From: Druceiella hillmani
Taxonomy: Eukaryota; Arthropoda; Insecta; Lepidoptera; Hepialidae
DNA length: 64,000 nt
Assembly: GCA_039881145.1 (NCBI GenBank)
Contig: JAYKKI010000138.1
Coordinates: 62,001 to 126,000 of the forward strand
Direction of reading: 5' to 3'
The notes beneath the pieces were generated by a model that worked only from the letters and a program-made list of their open reading frames with translations, was not told the DNA's origin and did no database searches. The position numbers and the translations under genes were made by a program. Below are positions 26,131 to 37,260 of this stretch, in pieces; within the stretch, counting starts at the first letter, position 1, and the number at the start of each line of letters is the position of its first letter.

Positions 26131-29100
26131 TTAAACTACAAAACCTATACATAATATATGGAGATTTATATTTCGAGAAGGCATATATAGCGTGGTTGTT
26201 TACCTCTTTTTACTTTTAGTACCATAAAGTTTCGTTTATTTAAATTTTGAATACCTTTACTGTTACTAATCCTCCAAGATAACTAATATATTTCTATCCC
26301 GGACTGACCACCACCATCGGCACCTCCTTGTATTAGAATATGACTATTGTGTATTGTTTCCCGACAATAATAGCTAATATTATGATACGGTGCAAAATTT
26401 ATGTATCTTTGATTTATTTTTGTAAATGTTTTCATTTTTCATACTCTACGGTACTTCGTCCATGTTTTTTAAAATCATAAAATGTTTAAAGTAATTTTTG
26501 TTATATTGATATTGACATATATAGAGGATATGAAAATAAAATCCAAACAAAAGTGTTGGAACTTCTTATATATCGAGACAGCAGCTTGTAAATTTCAATT
26601 ATTAGAAAAAAATATATTTAAAAAACAAAGTGAAATCGAATGTTTTCCTCACGCATGGAAATACAAATGGGCAAGTAATATTAAGTTCAAGACAAAACAA
26701 TAAAAAATCGTAGACACGTTTTCAAATGCCTCAGACTTCCCCGCTCCATTGACAAAGTAAGTATTAAATTTTACTCATAATTTCCTTTTTATAATAGATA
26801 TCTGGTAAAATGTCGGTGAAATTCTTTGAATTCCACCTGAAACGAATATCTTTTTAAATTAAAGGATAGGGAAAATGTGACCCTTACTGTGTAGTTATTA
26901 ATTACCCTACATAGGAACTTAGCAATTTTGTTATTAAATGGTGATAGTTTGGAGTTGGTGTAACCGAAGTTTATAACTGTGGTGAGCAGTGACCTAACAA
27001 AAGCTGGTAACTATGATTTATAGACTGGATGTGTTGGCATATATTTAGATCACTAACCACTATTCGTCGATGAGTAATATCCAAAGTACCTAATTATATT
27101 GAAGTTTGATATCGAAGAGATAAGGGAGACATTCTATTACTAGACTCTTTTTTTCATACATTGGAGATACTGGAGACGTGCTGGTGCTAGATTCTATATA
27201 TGGTGCTGTAGTTTTTCTAAACTTATAACAAAGTATTAAACTTTCAGTTGCTAATTGTGTTTTGGATTTCGAACAAAATTTAACGAGTTTGTGTTGGTGT
27301 TTTTAATTTTTCGTAATCAAATGGAAAAATCAGAGTACTTATATTTATGCAAAATCCGTTTACGAAATATTGAGTTTTAGAGTTAAGCATTTCCATATTC
27401 TATCATTTAAACTGTTATTTTTAAAACAAATATTAATTATGTTGATTAAAGACACTCTAGAGAATATATTTGTATATTTATTTGGTGAGAAATAATACAA
27501 ATTATATAAACTCCATTTTATAAATAATACAATTTATATAAACACCTGTGAAAGATAATATACTTAGATTGTAAAAAATTAATATTTGTAAACAGTTTAT
27601 TAGAAATACAACATACCCTTAAATGTTTATAAGATCCTAAATGTGTACGAAACTCTGGCAGTGCGAGTTCTACTCATACCTGAGAGATTTTTATTGTATT
27701 TTTTAAGCTTCGTTCGCGAAATATTTAGCTTTTAAGTGGCCTCTAATGTATCGTCTCTCCTTTAATTTTTCTACCACGGTTTAGAAAATATGAAAAATTG
27801 CGTTACTAGTGTTCGGTTAGAAATTTGAAAGGAATTTTTATTAACTGCTTCACTACTTTACGAAGATATATACAGTTACTGAAAGCTACGTTTTGCATGC
27901 TTTGAAAAACATTGATGTTTTTTTATAATTCTGTTCATTTACAAGTAAGTATTATTACCTTAATTAATTATAAGTGTCATTGTGGTAATCATTTTAGCTT
28001 AGTTTATTATTTTGATTTATATTTTTATGTCTTCAAATAAGTAAAATTAATCCTTCAAATTTTATCTTAAGTATTTGTATTTTATATAAAAGATACAGAA
28101 TGAATTTAACTAAATAAAATATTTGAGAAAAGTCTAAACTAACTTATGGTACAAAATTTAAATTAACATAATTTTAGTAAAATAGACATGTAGAAATTCC
28201 TCCCCATCATATTTTGTTCTATTTTTATAATATCATATACGTGTTTTTTTAAATTTAGAACCGAGTAATATTTTAAAGGGTTGGTTTAATTATATTCAAA
28301 ATCCAAAACCTCATTTTCTAGCTGCTCTTAGATTTACTTTGATTTCATGCTCTCAAATATTATTAAAAATTAAATTGATAATTCCAGTTAAAATTTCTCC
28401 ATAAGAATTTCAAATAAATTCTCACTTATTCATAACACTACGATGCAAATGATGCCAATCCGCAACAAATGAAAAAGTTACTGTATATACGTATAATTTG
28501 ATAGGTGATCCCATTTTAGCTTATTGGAAAATTCATTTTATGTAAATAATATCTCAAATAAGCTCTAAGAATGATGGCGCTGAAATTTTGTGTATATTTT
28601 ACACCTTCAATACAACAACAGACGTAACGATTGGCAGCTGCCGGGGTAGTGGATCAGAATTTTTTTAAATCGTTCCGAATTTTTCGTTGTAAGCGCTTAA
28701 TATAAAACAATTACATTTGAAAAGAATTAAAATGATTTTTTTATTAAATAAACACTCAGAAAAATTCTTCACACCAGTGATAAAAAGAAAATAGCAACAA
28801 TATATCACAGAAAATAATGTCCCAAATATCGGTCAGCGGATCACATAAATGGCAAGAAATACGGGTAATCGTGAAAAAAGGCTACTGTAACTTTTACGCC
28901 AGAAAGGAGATGTGGCATGCTCTACCTAAAAATATTTGCATAAATAATTTCTTAAAAAATTATATTTTATGCAGGTTTTTAAAGGTACCAAAAACGTTTC
29001 CTTTACTCCTCAGTATTGTTATATGATATATAAACTTTATCCCTAATTTATTCTAATCCTTAAAAAAATTCTTCACAATTAACTATAATTCGATACACAA

Positions 29101-29299
29101 CAATTTTTATTATGTACTTCTAATATAATTTTTTTAATAAATTATTCAATGATCGATCAGTTAATGTTAAGTCAAAATCATTATACCATTTCCAGTCGTA
29201 CCCCGCGATTTTGTTGTTAAATATTGTTTTTATCCCAAATCGATACGGTCTTAATATCTATATTTTCACATTGTTTCGCAGTCGTACTTATAAATGGGT
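26131..29299. other. AT-rich stretch without identifiable genes
   Basis: One imperfect tandem duplication of about 35 bp (27,487-27,545, AAATAATACAA..TATATAAAC). Small ORFs at 26,482-26,703 and 28,817-29,026 have no recognisable domain. Confidence 0.45.
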
Positions 29300-29912
29300 C
29301 TAATTTATTTACGGCCATCAGTCTCTTGGGACTTAATTAATATGAAATACAAATTGCCTACAATTAATATGAATTACAAATGAGTTTTATTATCTATGGC
29401 CACAAAGGTTCTACAGGCTAATTTTTTAAATAATTACAATTAAAGTAAAACATAATTGATTTTAATTATTTACAGTCGCAGTGCTCCTTTAGGGTCATCA
29501 TTTAAATGCTAACAATTAATATGAGCTACGAATATGTTTCAATATTTATGGACACTTGGTTGCGTTAAGGTTATTTTTTAATTTCTTCAATTAATATAAA
29601 ATAAAAATGAGTTTATTTAGATATAGCCACCGGACCCTTATAGGGTTAGTTTTTCAAAACTTACAATTAAAATGAAATATAAATTAGCTTACTTATCTAT
29701 GACCATCGCGCCAGAGTTCTTTAGGGTAATTTTTTTAATACCTCAAATTAATGTGAAATAAAAATAAGTTTAATTATCTATGGCCACCGAGATCCATTAG
29801 GGTTACCCTTTAAATAACCAAAATTAATATGACATACAATGAGTTAAATTATCTATGACCACCAGGTTCCTTTAGGGTAACTTTTAAATACCTACGATTA
29901 AAAAGAAATATA
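29300..29912 (+). repeat. degenerate satellite, about 75-81 bp x 7-8
   Basis: A unit with anchors TATCTATGGCCACC, TTTAGGGTAA and AATTAATATGA recurs at about 29,394, 29,470, 29,545, 29,622, 29,697, 29,778 and 29,853, giving a period near 75-81 bp. Copies differ by many substitutions, so the array is old. It ends abruptly at the PLE palindrome. Confidence 0.8.
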
Positions 29913-30012
29913 TTATTGAATATATTTGGCGTTAATTTTGTAGAAATTCATTATTCGCAAATAAATGAAACTACGTGATGTAGTATTATTTCTACTATCT
30001 TTAATTTCTTTA

Positions 30013-30053
30013 CCACGACCTAGGTTTCGTTGTATTACAACATCTTCAGGTGG
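30013..30053 (-). ncRNA. hammerhead ribozyme, left palindrome arm
   Basis: The architecture matches the copy at 17.3 kb: stem I CCAC/GTGG, core CTGAAGA plus extra U, stem II GTTGT/ACAAC with loop AAT, GAAA, stem III ACC-TA-GGT, cleavage base C17. All core residues are intact. Flanking ATCTTT..AAT and ATTAAAGAT could extend stem I beyond an internal loop (inference). Confidence 0.8.
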
Positions 30054-30097
30054 GATATTAGCAAAGATTCCTTTGCTTTGATATCTTTGCTAATATC

Positions 30098-30138
30098 CCA
30101 CCTGAAGATGTTGTAATACAACGAAACCTAGGTCGTGG
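30098..30138 (+). ncRNA. hammerhead ribozyme, right palindrome arm
   Basis: Identical in sequence to the left-arm ribozyme but on the plus strand, so either strand's transcript contains one sense ribozyme and one antisense copy. In a single read-through RNA the 110-bp arms would pair with each other and mask the ribozyme fold. Confidence 0.8.
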
Positions 30139-30489
30139 TAAAGAAATTAAAGATAGTAGAAATAATACTACATCACGTAGTTTCATTTATTTGAGAAATA
30201 TATTAGTAATAGCACGTACTGTGCTTCAAAAATTGTATTCATAAATCAGTAGTCAGTGATTACATTACGTTTCATTTGAGTTGAAACCACTATTATTTTT
30301 GGTGGCTACTTTAAAATTCGAACATGATCATATTTATAAGGTGAACACTACTTTACGTTGCCTTTATTTTTAAAGAAAATCAAAAACATATATTTTCACA
30401 TCTTGAACTCATCTTTAATCTGGGACATAATTTTCCAGTTACTAATTTCAACTGTCTGTCTGTCTTCTCCAAGCGACATTTTAAGTCAG

Positions 30490-30930
30490 CCTCTACTATC
30501 CTTTCTTCTCAACTTAGCTCTGATTCGCCAAATGCCCGTACCTAATCCGCTCTCTATTGATTCTGGTTGACTTGTTGATATAAATTGCCTTCAGAAACGA
30601 AGCCTAATATTGTCCAATAAAGCGCGGACAAATACAAAACAGAAGGCGGCGACCCGAAGGAATATGTAATGCGATAGGAGGAACGCAAAAAATACATGCC
30701 GAGGGGAACTCGGGGAATTCGACAGAGTATTTGGCGTGCGGAGAATTGGCGAGAGTTTTGCGGGAAAAAAGTGTTTGTTTATCTATTTCGGCTGGCTTTT
30801 GTTCAATTTAAGTTTTCAGCTTACAGGAATAAGAAATATCATTTCCTTTTTTGCAATTTCCTGGGTTTGTCTCATGGCATACATTTTACTGGCGACAAAA
30901 ATAGGTGAAGTTGTTTCAAGGTAATATTAA
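30490..30930 (+). repeat. dispersed repeat, copy 1
   Basis: It aligns with 42,418-42,720 in the same orientation: GATTCG near the start, then TCCAATAAAGCG, GAGGAAATATGTAATG-like and GAAAAAAA..TGTG blocks in order. This copy is GC-richer (GGGGAACTCGGGGAATTC) and contains two overlapping ORFs of 62 and 70 codons that are not kept in the other copy, so I do not call a gene. The family is unknown. Confidence 0.55.
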
Positions 30931-31588
30931 AGAGAAAACATTTTTGTTCGTACGATCAAATGGTTGAAATTCTTTCGCAAAGCAATATTAACGATATGTT
31001 TTTTTAATAAAAGCTAAAAATTAGACTATTGTAATGGATTATGACCTAGCCTATACGCCTTTAACTTTTAGGGACCCGTACCTCCAATTTTCTCAGAAAA
31101 TATCACCAATTTTTTCCTGTCATTCATTTTTCTGCCACATTCCCTGTCAGCCATTTTTCTCAGAAAATGCTTGGCATAAAATTTTTAAATTCTTAATTAT
31201 AACAAAACATTTTAATCCATTATATAATCTTTAACTAACACCCAAAAATATTTATGTGGAAACGTACGCGAAAGGGAGGTAAAATTAAATACTCTGAAGA
31301 AAATTAAATTCCGTACATAGCGTGGGGTGTCGTGTAAATGGTTAGACATAAAGATCTCAAAGATAGATTCTATTATTATATATAGTACATATATGTACCT
31401 TCAGAGATATACTGGATACTATGTATGCAAAACTATGTCCCCCTCCCCTTATTTTCGTATCTGCTAAATGTTAAATGATGAAATAATTTTAAAAGCCTAT
31501 GCAAAATTTAGGGACCATAGTACAATGATTCAACTTTTTTTTGATACGAACGATATTCCCTATATCCGCGATATGTCTCCTACTTAAT

Positions 31589-31591
<3 letters not shown>

Positions 31592-31652
<61 letters not shown>

Positions 31653-31660
31653 TATATATA
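31592..31660. repeat. (TA)n microsatellite
   Basis: A nearly pure TA run of about 60 bp ending TGCATATATA. Confidence 0.95.
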
Positions 31661-32062
31661 ATATTTAAAATTTATTGCGCCAGGTAGTTCATATTAATGA
31701 TGACTTACGATAAATAAAGTAATTTCTCTTCAAACAACGTACGGAATTTTCGATGCGCAGACCAGACTTATACTTGACCGGTTTTATTAATTATTTATTT
31801 ATTTGGTATAGAAATTTTAAATTTAAACCAATGTGTATTGAGTAGTGAAGTAGATGTTTTAAAAAGTAATTTTGGAAAGTGTGAATAAATGAAATAACAA
31901 TTCTTTTGTGCGAATTCCAACATTCTGTGGATGTATTCGGTCATTGTTCGTAATTAAAAATATAATACGTAATAAAATCGTTATTAAAACCATCATTAGA
32001 ATTAAATCGCTTATGCGCCTAGCACACTCTATGTTTTTGTTATTTCTAAGAAAAAGATAAAA

Positions 32063-32308
32063 ATGAAAAAGTTAAAAAGGTGGGAAAATATAAATGCAGG
32101 AATAAAGAAAAGAAGTAATGAGATCCTTACAAAACGGAAGCTGAGAATATTCGCTGAAAAAGAGAAAGTGAAAATTCTTATAAAACGGAGGCACAAAACA
32201 GTCGACGAATATGAAAAAGTTGACTTTTTGCAGGAAATTATCGTAAAAATTAAACTACGTGGTTATTATTGTAAAAATCAACACGAATCTCTTCTGATTA
32301 TTTACTAA
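32063..32308 (+). CDS. unrecognised lysine-rich 81-codon ORF, doubtful
   Basis: The ORF begins MKKLKRWENINAG and is very rich in K, R and E, with an internal near-repeat (EILTKRKLRIF, KILIKRRHKTV). I recognise no domain. A charged, A-rich ORF of this length arises easily in such DNA. The downstream 150 bp is somewhat GC-richer. It could be a fragment of a decayed transposon protein. Confidence 0.15.
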   Translation: MKKLKRWENINAGIKKRSNEILTKRKLRIFAEKEKVKILIKRRHKTVDEYEKVDFLQEIIVKIKLRGYYCKNQHESLLIIY

Positions 32309-33856
32309 TTGGAAGAAAAACTTGAATTCTGGCAGTAGATCGCAGAGATGGATTCACAAAACAGAGACATAGAACTGTCACCTTACACGAAAAAGCTGCA
32401 AAATCTCCATCGCAGGAAATAGTTTAGTTTATTTGGACGACCTTCTGTCCGCACCGCTACTTTAGTCCCTCCCTGACTTACTTCCGATTTAACAAAACAT
32501 CGTGGCAAGCACCGTAACTTGAGTTAATTTGCCTACATGGGAATTGACATATATGAGAAAATCCGATGTAATCTAGATTCGTTGGTACTAGGTGTAATAT
32601 ATATGACTTCGTAAACATCATGCTGTTTCAATAATGTTATCTTTAAATATAAAATATATTGATCCGCATTTTCTACAGCCTTCTATGAAAACAACAGCTT
32701 AATTAAATAACATGCATTGCCAAAGTTTCATGAAAATAGATTCATTTACTGTAGTTTTATATCTATTGTAAAACAAATATATTTTATATAATTGCCTATA
32801 TTCCCTAAAAAAGAAAGGAAAGTAAAACCATTTATTTAAAAAAAAATTACTTAACAATTGCATCGCTATAACAATATTAAATTATGTTTGTGTTTATTTA
32901 TGCTATTCGTATTTCATTAAAGTTTTAAATGAGAGCAATTGTTGTATATTATATCTGCCACAACGCTGAACTTGGCCACTATTGACATTTTTCCAATTTT
33001 CTCACTTTATTAACCAGAACTACGAAAAGAGATAATTTTTGTCATTTTGAAGATCCCATCATATATCATAGCGACAGAATATAACAGAAGGATCCAATTT
33101 TTCGCCGCAAAGTCCAATGTAGTCCCGGATAACGTATTGGATAAATCTTCGCTGATAAACGCTTCTCTAATAAAGCTCTGCAAAAACTTTTCTACTCTTA
33201 ATACAGTTTATCAGTAAAGTTTTTGATGTTATTTTCTTCTTTTTGTTAATTTCCTTTAAAATTCGATGACTCTCTGTCAGTCATTATCCCAATCTATTAT
33301 CTAAATTTTAGTTTTCCTTTTGTCCACTATTCTATTTTAAAGGTTTTTTCAGCGCATTACATTTCAACGGAAGTCGATCTCCTTACCTCTTGAAAGTTTT
33401 ATTACTATTTTCTGGTAATTTAACGTGTTTGACACCATTGTATACCTAAAGGTCTTATCACTAGACTGTATTTTGTTCAATATTCGATCTGATCCTGGGA
33501 GTGTATTTATTAATTTTGTACAAAAAATAAGAAATAGATTTAAATATTCTTCAAGCCTACTGTATGTATTAACTTATGGGCATGCAGTTGACGACCATCA
33601 AGGTTTAAAAGCTTGTTTTTTTCTTCAATGAAACCCTTCAAAACTACTCACCTGGTTTAGGAGCACAATAAAAAATTGCTCTTCTTTCAAGACATAATTC
33701 TTCCAAAAGTGGTTTCGTAAGTATTTTAATATCAAACCATATAAAATCGTTATTTCCCAATTACCTGCTAATGAATATCCGTTTTATCAATGAAAAAGCG
33801 TCTAATAAAAAAAATTGTTATCACAATCGTATATAACATGAAGCTTAACAACATAG

Positions 33857-33950
33857 TAATGTAACATGGAGGTTAATATACATAAAAAATTAAATACGAT
33901 ACAAAGAGCTCAGAAAAGACGGCGGCCAGCGCCATCCATGTCTCCATGTT
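33857..33950 (+). pseudogene. short LINE reverse transcriptase C-terminal fragment
   Basis: In one frame the translation reads EVNIHKKLNTIQRAQKR and then stops after the RRRPAPSMSPC tail. The KLxxxQRAxxR pattern is characteristic of the segment after the RT domain in non-LTR retrotransposons (usual form QRAMER). Only about 25 residues are readable, so assignment to a clade is not possible. The conserved ribosome-like context is absent; it is a fossil. Confidence 0.45.
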
Positions 33951-33997
33951 AAACAGAATTATTAAGCAAATCTACGATCCTAATTAGATTATATTTA

Positions 33998-33999
<2 letters not shown>

Positions 34000-34067
<68 letters not shown>

Positions 34068-34074
34068 TATATTC

Positions 34075-34122
<48 letters not shown>
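34000..34122. repeat. (TA)n with CA interruption, part of permuted repeat unit
   Basis: Two TA runs are separated by ACACACACAC and ATTCATTT. It precedes block A of the inverted unit described next. The 87-codon minus ORF ending in repeated IY residues is only a translation of this tract. Confidence 0.93.
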
Positions 34123-34795
34123 ATATTAAAGGGTGTATAGTATCTCTTTACCCTATTTAAAATTATAAATTTTAATTGCGTAAATATATTACCTTCTTTT
34201 AATTTCGTTATATATATTATATATTGTGGATACTTTTCAGGTATACAAAAATATTGGCTAGCTGATCGAAGTGGGGATACGTAAAGAACAAAAATGAAGA
34301 TTTTAAAACTTAGTATTACGTAAACGGATTCCCTTATCAAAAAAAAATTCTTAGCATACCGTCAACATTTGTGTAAGATAATAGGCACAAGAAATAACCA
34401 CCGATTTGTATATATGAGAGGTACCTTCAAACCTTTTGCAGGATTTTGTTTATAATTTTATAAGACTTATAAATATGTACGACCATATCAAATGTTAGCT
34501 TCCTAGAACAAATGATCATAAAAGTTACAAGGTAACTTTATTGATCAAGACTGAAAAAAAATTTTAGTTTTGAATAGAAAATTAAAAAAATTTGCAGTGA
34601 AGTTTTAAGTTCCGATAAACAAAAACCGTTAATTACCAAGCGAAAGGGCGTACGAAGATTTTTTATTCATTTGGTCATATAATAACAATATTAAATTATT
34701 CGCGATGTGCTTTATGTACATGGTCATAAAGTTATGATATTATTAGCTTTTATCCTTAGTTATGTTTGTGTAGCCATGGATAAAATTTATATTTA
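34123..34795 (+). repeat. inverted repeat unit, left copy (blocks A, palindrome, B)
   Basis: Block A (34,123-34,514) is the reverse complement, with scattered differences, of 36,460-36,840. Block B with its palindrome (34,513-34,795) is the reverse complement of about 36,955-37,260. Anchors include CATACCGTCAACATTTGTG-like, GGGGATACGTAAAGAAC and CGAAAGGGCGTACGAAGA. Order here is TA tract, A, palindrome, B. No ORF is conserved. Confidence 0.85.
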
Positions 34796-35278
34796 AAGCA
34801 AAGAAACAAACGTAGTGGAGTTATTGGCATTGAACATAGCGAGGATGCAACATAGAGCACGGTTTTCAAAGTATCATCATTTTCCCGGGAATAAAAAATC
34901 ACGTTGATCCATAGCTCCTCTTCGAGGTTGCTTCTTTATTTCTCTTTGTACATTTTAAATTTAAAATTATTATTATCCCAAAAAAATAAGACATTTAAGA
35001 GCAAAGCGTAATCTCTATCATTTCCCAACTCAGCAACTGTGTTGTGAGTCGTGTCGGAATGTTTCTTCTTTATGACGTGAAGGAAATACAAACAAACACA
35101 CTTTTGCATTTAAAATATTAGTTATGGTATAAGTTATGATATTATTTATGTAGAAGCAAATACGATATTTCCTTTGTTACGATATTCTCTACATAATGTA
35201 ATACAAATCCGGTGCATGACAGAAATGTAGATATATCTCTTTGGAGATAGACATCAAATTATAATGGAATCTAGAATA
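34796..35278. other. interior between inverted units
   Basis: No gene is seen. The sequence is ordinary AT-rich DNA before the PLE terminus. Confidence 0.4.
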
Positions 35279-35514
35279 TTTAATATATTTGGCGTTAATT
35301 TCGTAGAAATTCATTATTCACAATTAAATGAAACTACGTGATGTAGCATTGTTTTTACTTTCTTTATTTTCTTTACCACGACCTAGGTTCTAAGATTCTG
35401 AGAATCTTATCTAATAGCCCACCTGAAGATGTTGTAATACAGCGAAACCGAGGTTCCGGTAAAGAAATTGAGAAAGTAGAAATAATACTACATCACGTAG
35501 TTTCATTTAATTGG
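35279..35514. mobile_element. PLE terminus, diverged inverted pair
   Basis: The minus half starts with the 3' tip (ATATATTTGGCGTTAATTT) and ends at ACCTAGGTT about 35,389, inside the ribozyme. The plus half, 35,401-35,514, runs ATCTTATCTAATAGCCCACCTGAAGATG through the ribozyme to TTTCATTTAATTG. The arms differ at many sites, unlike the 30 kb copy, so this pair is older. Confidence 0.85.
35419..35459 (+). ncRNA. degenerate hammerhead ribozyme
   Basis: Core CTGAAGA and GAAA are kept. Stem II is GTTGT/ACAGC (still pairs with one wobble) and stem III is ACC-GA-GGT. The cleavage-site base is U instead of C, and the 3' stem I strand is CCGG, so two of four stem I pairs are lost. Probably inactive. 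Confidence 0.7.
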
Positions 35515-35578
35515 TAATCTATAATGTTATATTGTTTCTAGTTATATATTACCTACAAATAAATGTTTATATATATTT

Positions 35579-35812
35579 TTAGATATTTCCTGCGATTGTG
35601 ATGTGATTGAGTAACAAATTAACGTCCTTATTTACAATATTTAGACTAAGCATGCTCGCAACTTTCACGGACACTTTAATACCTTTACTGGCAAGCGTAA
35701 ATTTAATGTTTCCCGTGAGTACGATTCCGAACTTCGGGCAATCCACCATTTCTAACACTTTTATAAAACACAGATATATTAAATATGTAATGCAATTTCT
35801 ATTATTGCACAC
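35579..35812 (-). CDS. unrecognised 77-codon ORF, doubtful
   Basis: The minus-strand ORF includes the segment CPKFGIVLTGNIKFTLASKG. A 73-codon ORF is open on the plus strand over the same DNA. I recognise no family. It lies inside the 34-37 kb inverted structure and may be part of an old element. Confidence 0.15.
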   Translation of the reverse strand: MCNNRNCITYLIYLCFIKVLEMVDCPKFGIVLTGNIKFTLASKGIKVSVKVASMLSLNIVNKDVNLLLNHITIAGNI

Positions 35813-36080
35813 AATCTATAACTTCTGATTATGTACAAACTTATTAACAAGAATATTACTGGTAAAGTACATGGAATAACCAAACATTTCATAAAATGTG
35901 AGAAAACAACGGAATGTGTATTTATCATTACTTTGAAACTTTAAATTCTGATTAAGTCAAAAAATATGTACCTGGAACCAGGATAGTTCACCACTAAATT
36001 CTGAACGTCATTATCGGACACTCCGCCTCTTTACTTTAAATTGAACAGTTCTATGGAGAAGAATTGTGGGTATTTTGTAA

Positions 36081-36120
36081 AGCAGAGTTATATGAGTTTT
36101 GAAACCTCTATAACTCTGCT
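36081..36120. repeat. short hairpin
   Basis: AGCAGAGTTATATGAG at 36,081-36,096 pairs with CTCTATAACTCTGCT at 36,106-36,120 with one indel. Confidence 0.7.
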
Positions 36121-36459
36121 CCAGACAATGCGGGAAGCCTATAGTGGGTAAAGAGACTAATGCCTAGTCATCACACGATAAAAACAAAATTTGAATTTTA
36201 TAACTATTGCTCTTCCCGAAACATTGGACATAAAAAAGAATCAATTTCATAGCTTACTCACTTAAGGGCCGATCATCAGAACCTATTAGCCACTTTCAGA
36301 AGAACTAGAATCCTGAAATTTGGCATATATATTGTGTTTAGGAAAACAGAAACGGTATTTCGTAACTGGAAATTGTTGACTAGAAACGAATGTAAAGTTT
36401 ATTTTATCGTATCGTGCCTGCTTGTCCATATGTAGGTCACAGCCGTTTTACTCGCAGAC

Positions 36460-36837
36460 CATTTGTTCTATGAAGCTAAAATTGGTATGGTCGTACATAT
36501 TTATAAGACCTATAAAATTATAAACAAAATCCTCCAAAAAGTTGAAGGCACCTCCCATATATACAAATTGGAGGTGATTTTTTTTGCCTATTATCTTACA
36601 CAAATGTTGACGGTATGCTGAGAATTTGTTTTTTGATAAGGGAACCCGTTTACGAAATACTAAGTTTTAAAATCTTCATTTTTGTTCTTTACGTATCCCC
36701 ACTTCGATCAGCTAAGCCAATATTTTTGTATACCTGAAAAGTATCCACAATATTATAACAAAATTAAAAGGATGTAACATATTTACGCAATTAAAATTTA
36801 TAATTTTAAATAGTGCAAAGAGATACTACGCACCTTT

Positions 36838-36840
<3 letters not shown>
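36460..36840 (-). repeat. inverted repeat unit, right copy block A
   Basis: This is the reverse complement of 34,123-34,514. Homology stops sharply at CATTTGTTCTA (36,460). In the left copy the palindrome and block B follow at that point; here unrelated sequence follows instead. Confidence 0.85.
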
Positions 36841-36885
<45 letters not shown>

Positions 36886-36905
36886 CTATATATACATATA
36901 TATGA

Positions 36906-36952
<47 letters not shown>

Positions 36953-36953
36953 C
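36841..36953. repeat. (TA)n tract between blocks A and B of right copy
   Basis: TA runs are broken by TACACCTATA, GAATATA and TGTATA. It sits between A and B here, but outside both in the left copy. Confidence 0.93.
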
Positions 36954-36954
36954 C

Positions 36955-37260
36955 AAATATATACATAATTTATCCGTGGCTACACAAACATAACTAAGGA
37001 CAAAAGCTTATAATATCATAATTTTATGACCATGTAAATAAAGCATATCGCGAGTAATTTAATATTGTTATTTTATGACCAAATGAATAAAAAATCTTCG
37101 TACGCCCTTTCGGTTAGTAATTAACGATTTTTGTTTATCGGAACTTAAAAATCCACTGCAGATTTTTTTATTTTCCATTCAAAACTAAAGCTTATTTTCG
37201 GTCTAATTATTACATACTGATCATTAAAGTTACTTTGTAACTTTAATGATCAGTAATGTA
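36955..37260 (-). repeat. inverted repeat unit, right copy block B with 41-bp palindrome
   Basis: This is the reverse complement of 34,513-34,795. It ends in a perfect hairpin with arms 37,215-37,233 and 37,237-37,255 (ACTGATCATTAAAGTTAC and complement), which extends further with one indel. The left copy has the same hairpin in decayed form between blocks A and B. Confidence 0.85.

Larger units (their letters stand above)
29914..30192. mobile_element. PLE terminus as perfect palindrome with 110-bp arms
   Basis: The minus-oriented half starts with the family 3' tip (ATTGAATATATTTGGCG) at about 29,914 and runs to 30,068. The plus-oriented half, 30,083-30,192, is an exact reverse complement of 29,959-30,068 over 110 bp, including a copy-specific CTATCT variant. 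A 14-base spacer separates them. Each arm carries an intact hammerhead. The identical private variant shows that the second arm was copied from the first, not inserted independently. Confidence 0.92.

Noticed and set aside
29300..29912. CRISPR array
   Set aside because: Repeats are degenerate, units are about 75-81 bp without a fixed repeat/spacer division, and no cas genes are present.
30696..30924. Overlapping 62- and 70-codon ORFs as a small gene
   Set aside because: The homologous repeat copy at 42.5 kb does not keep either frame, so coding is not supported.
34077..34340. 87-codon minus ORF ending in repeated IY
   Set aside because: The tail is a translation of the (TA)n tract and the rest lies in an inverted repeat whose other copy is not open.
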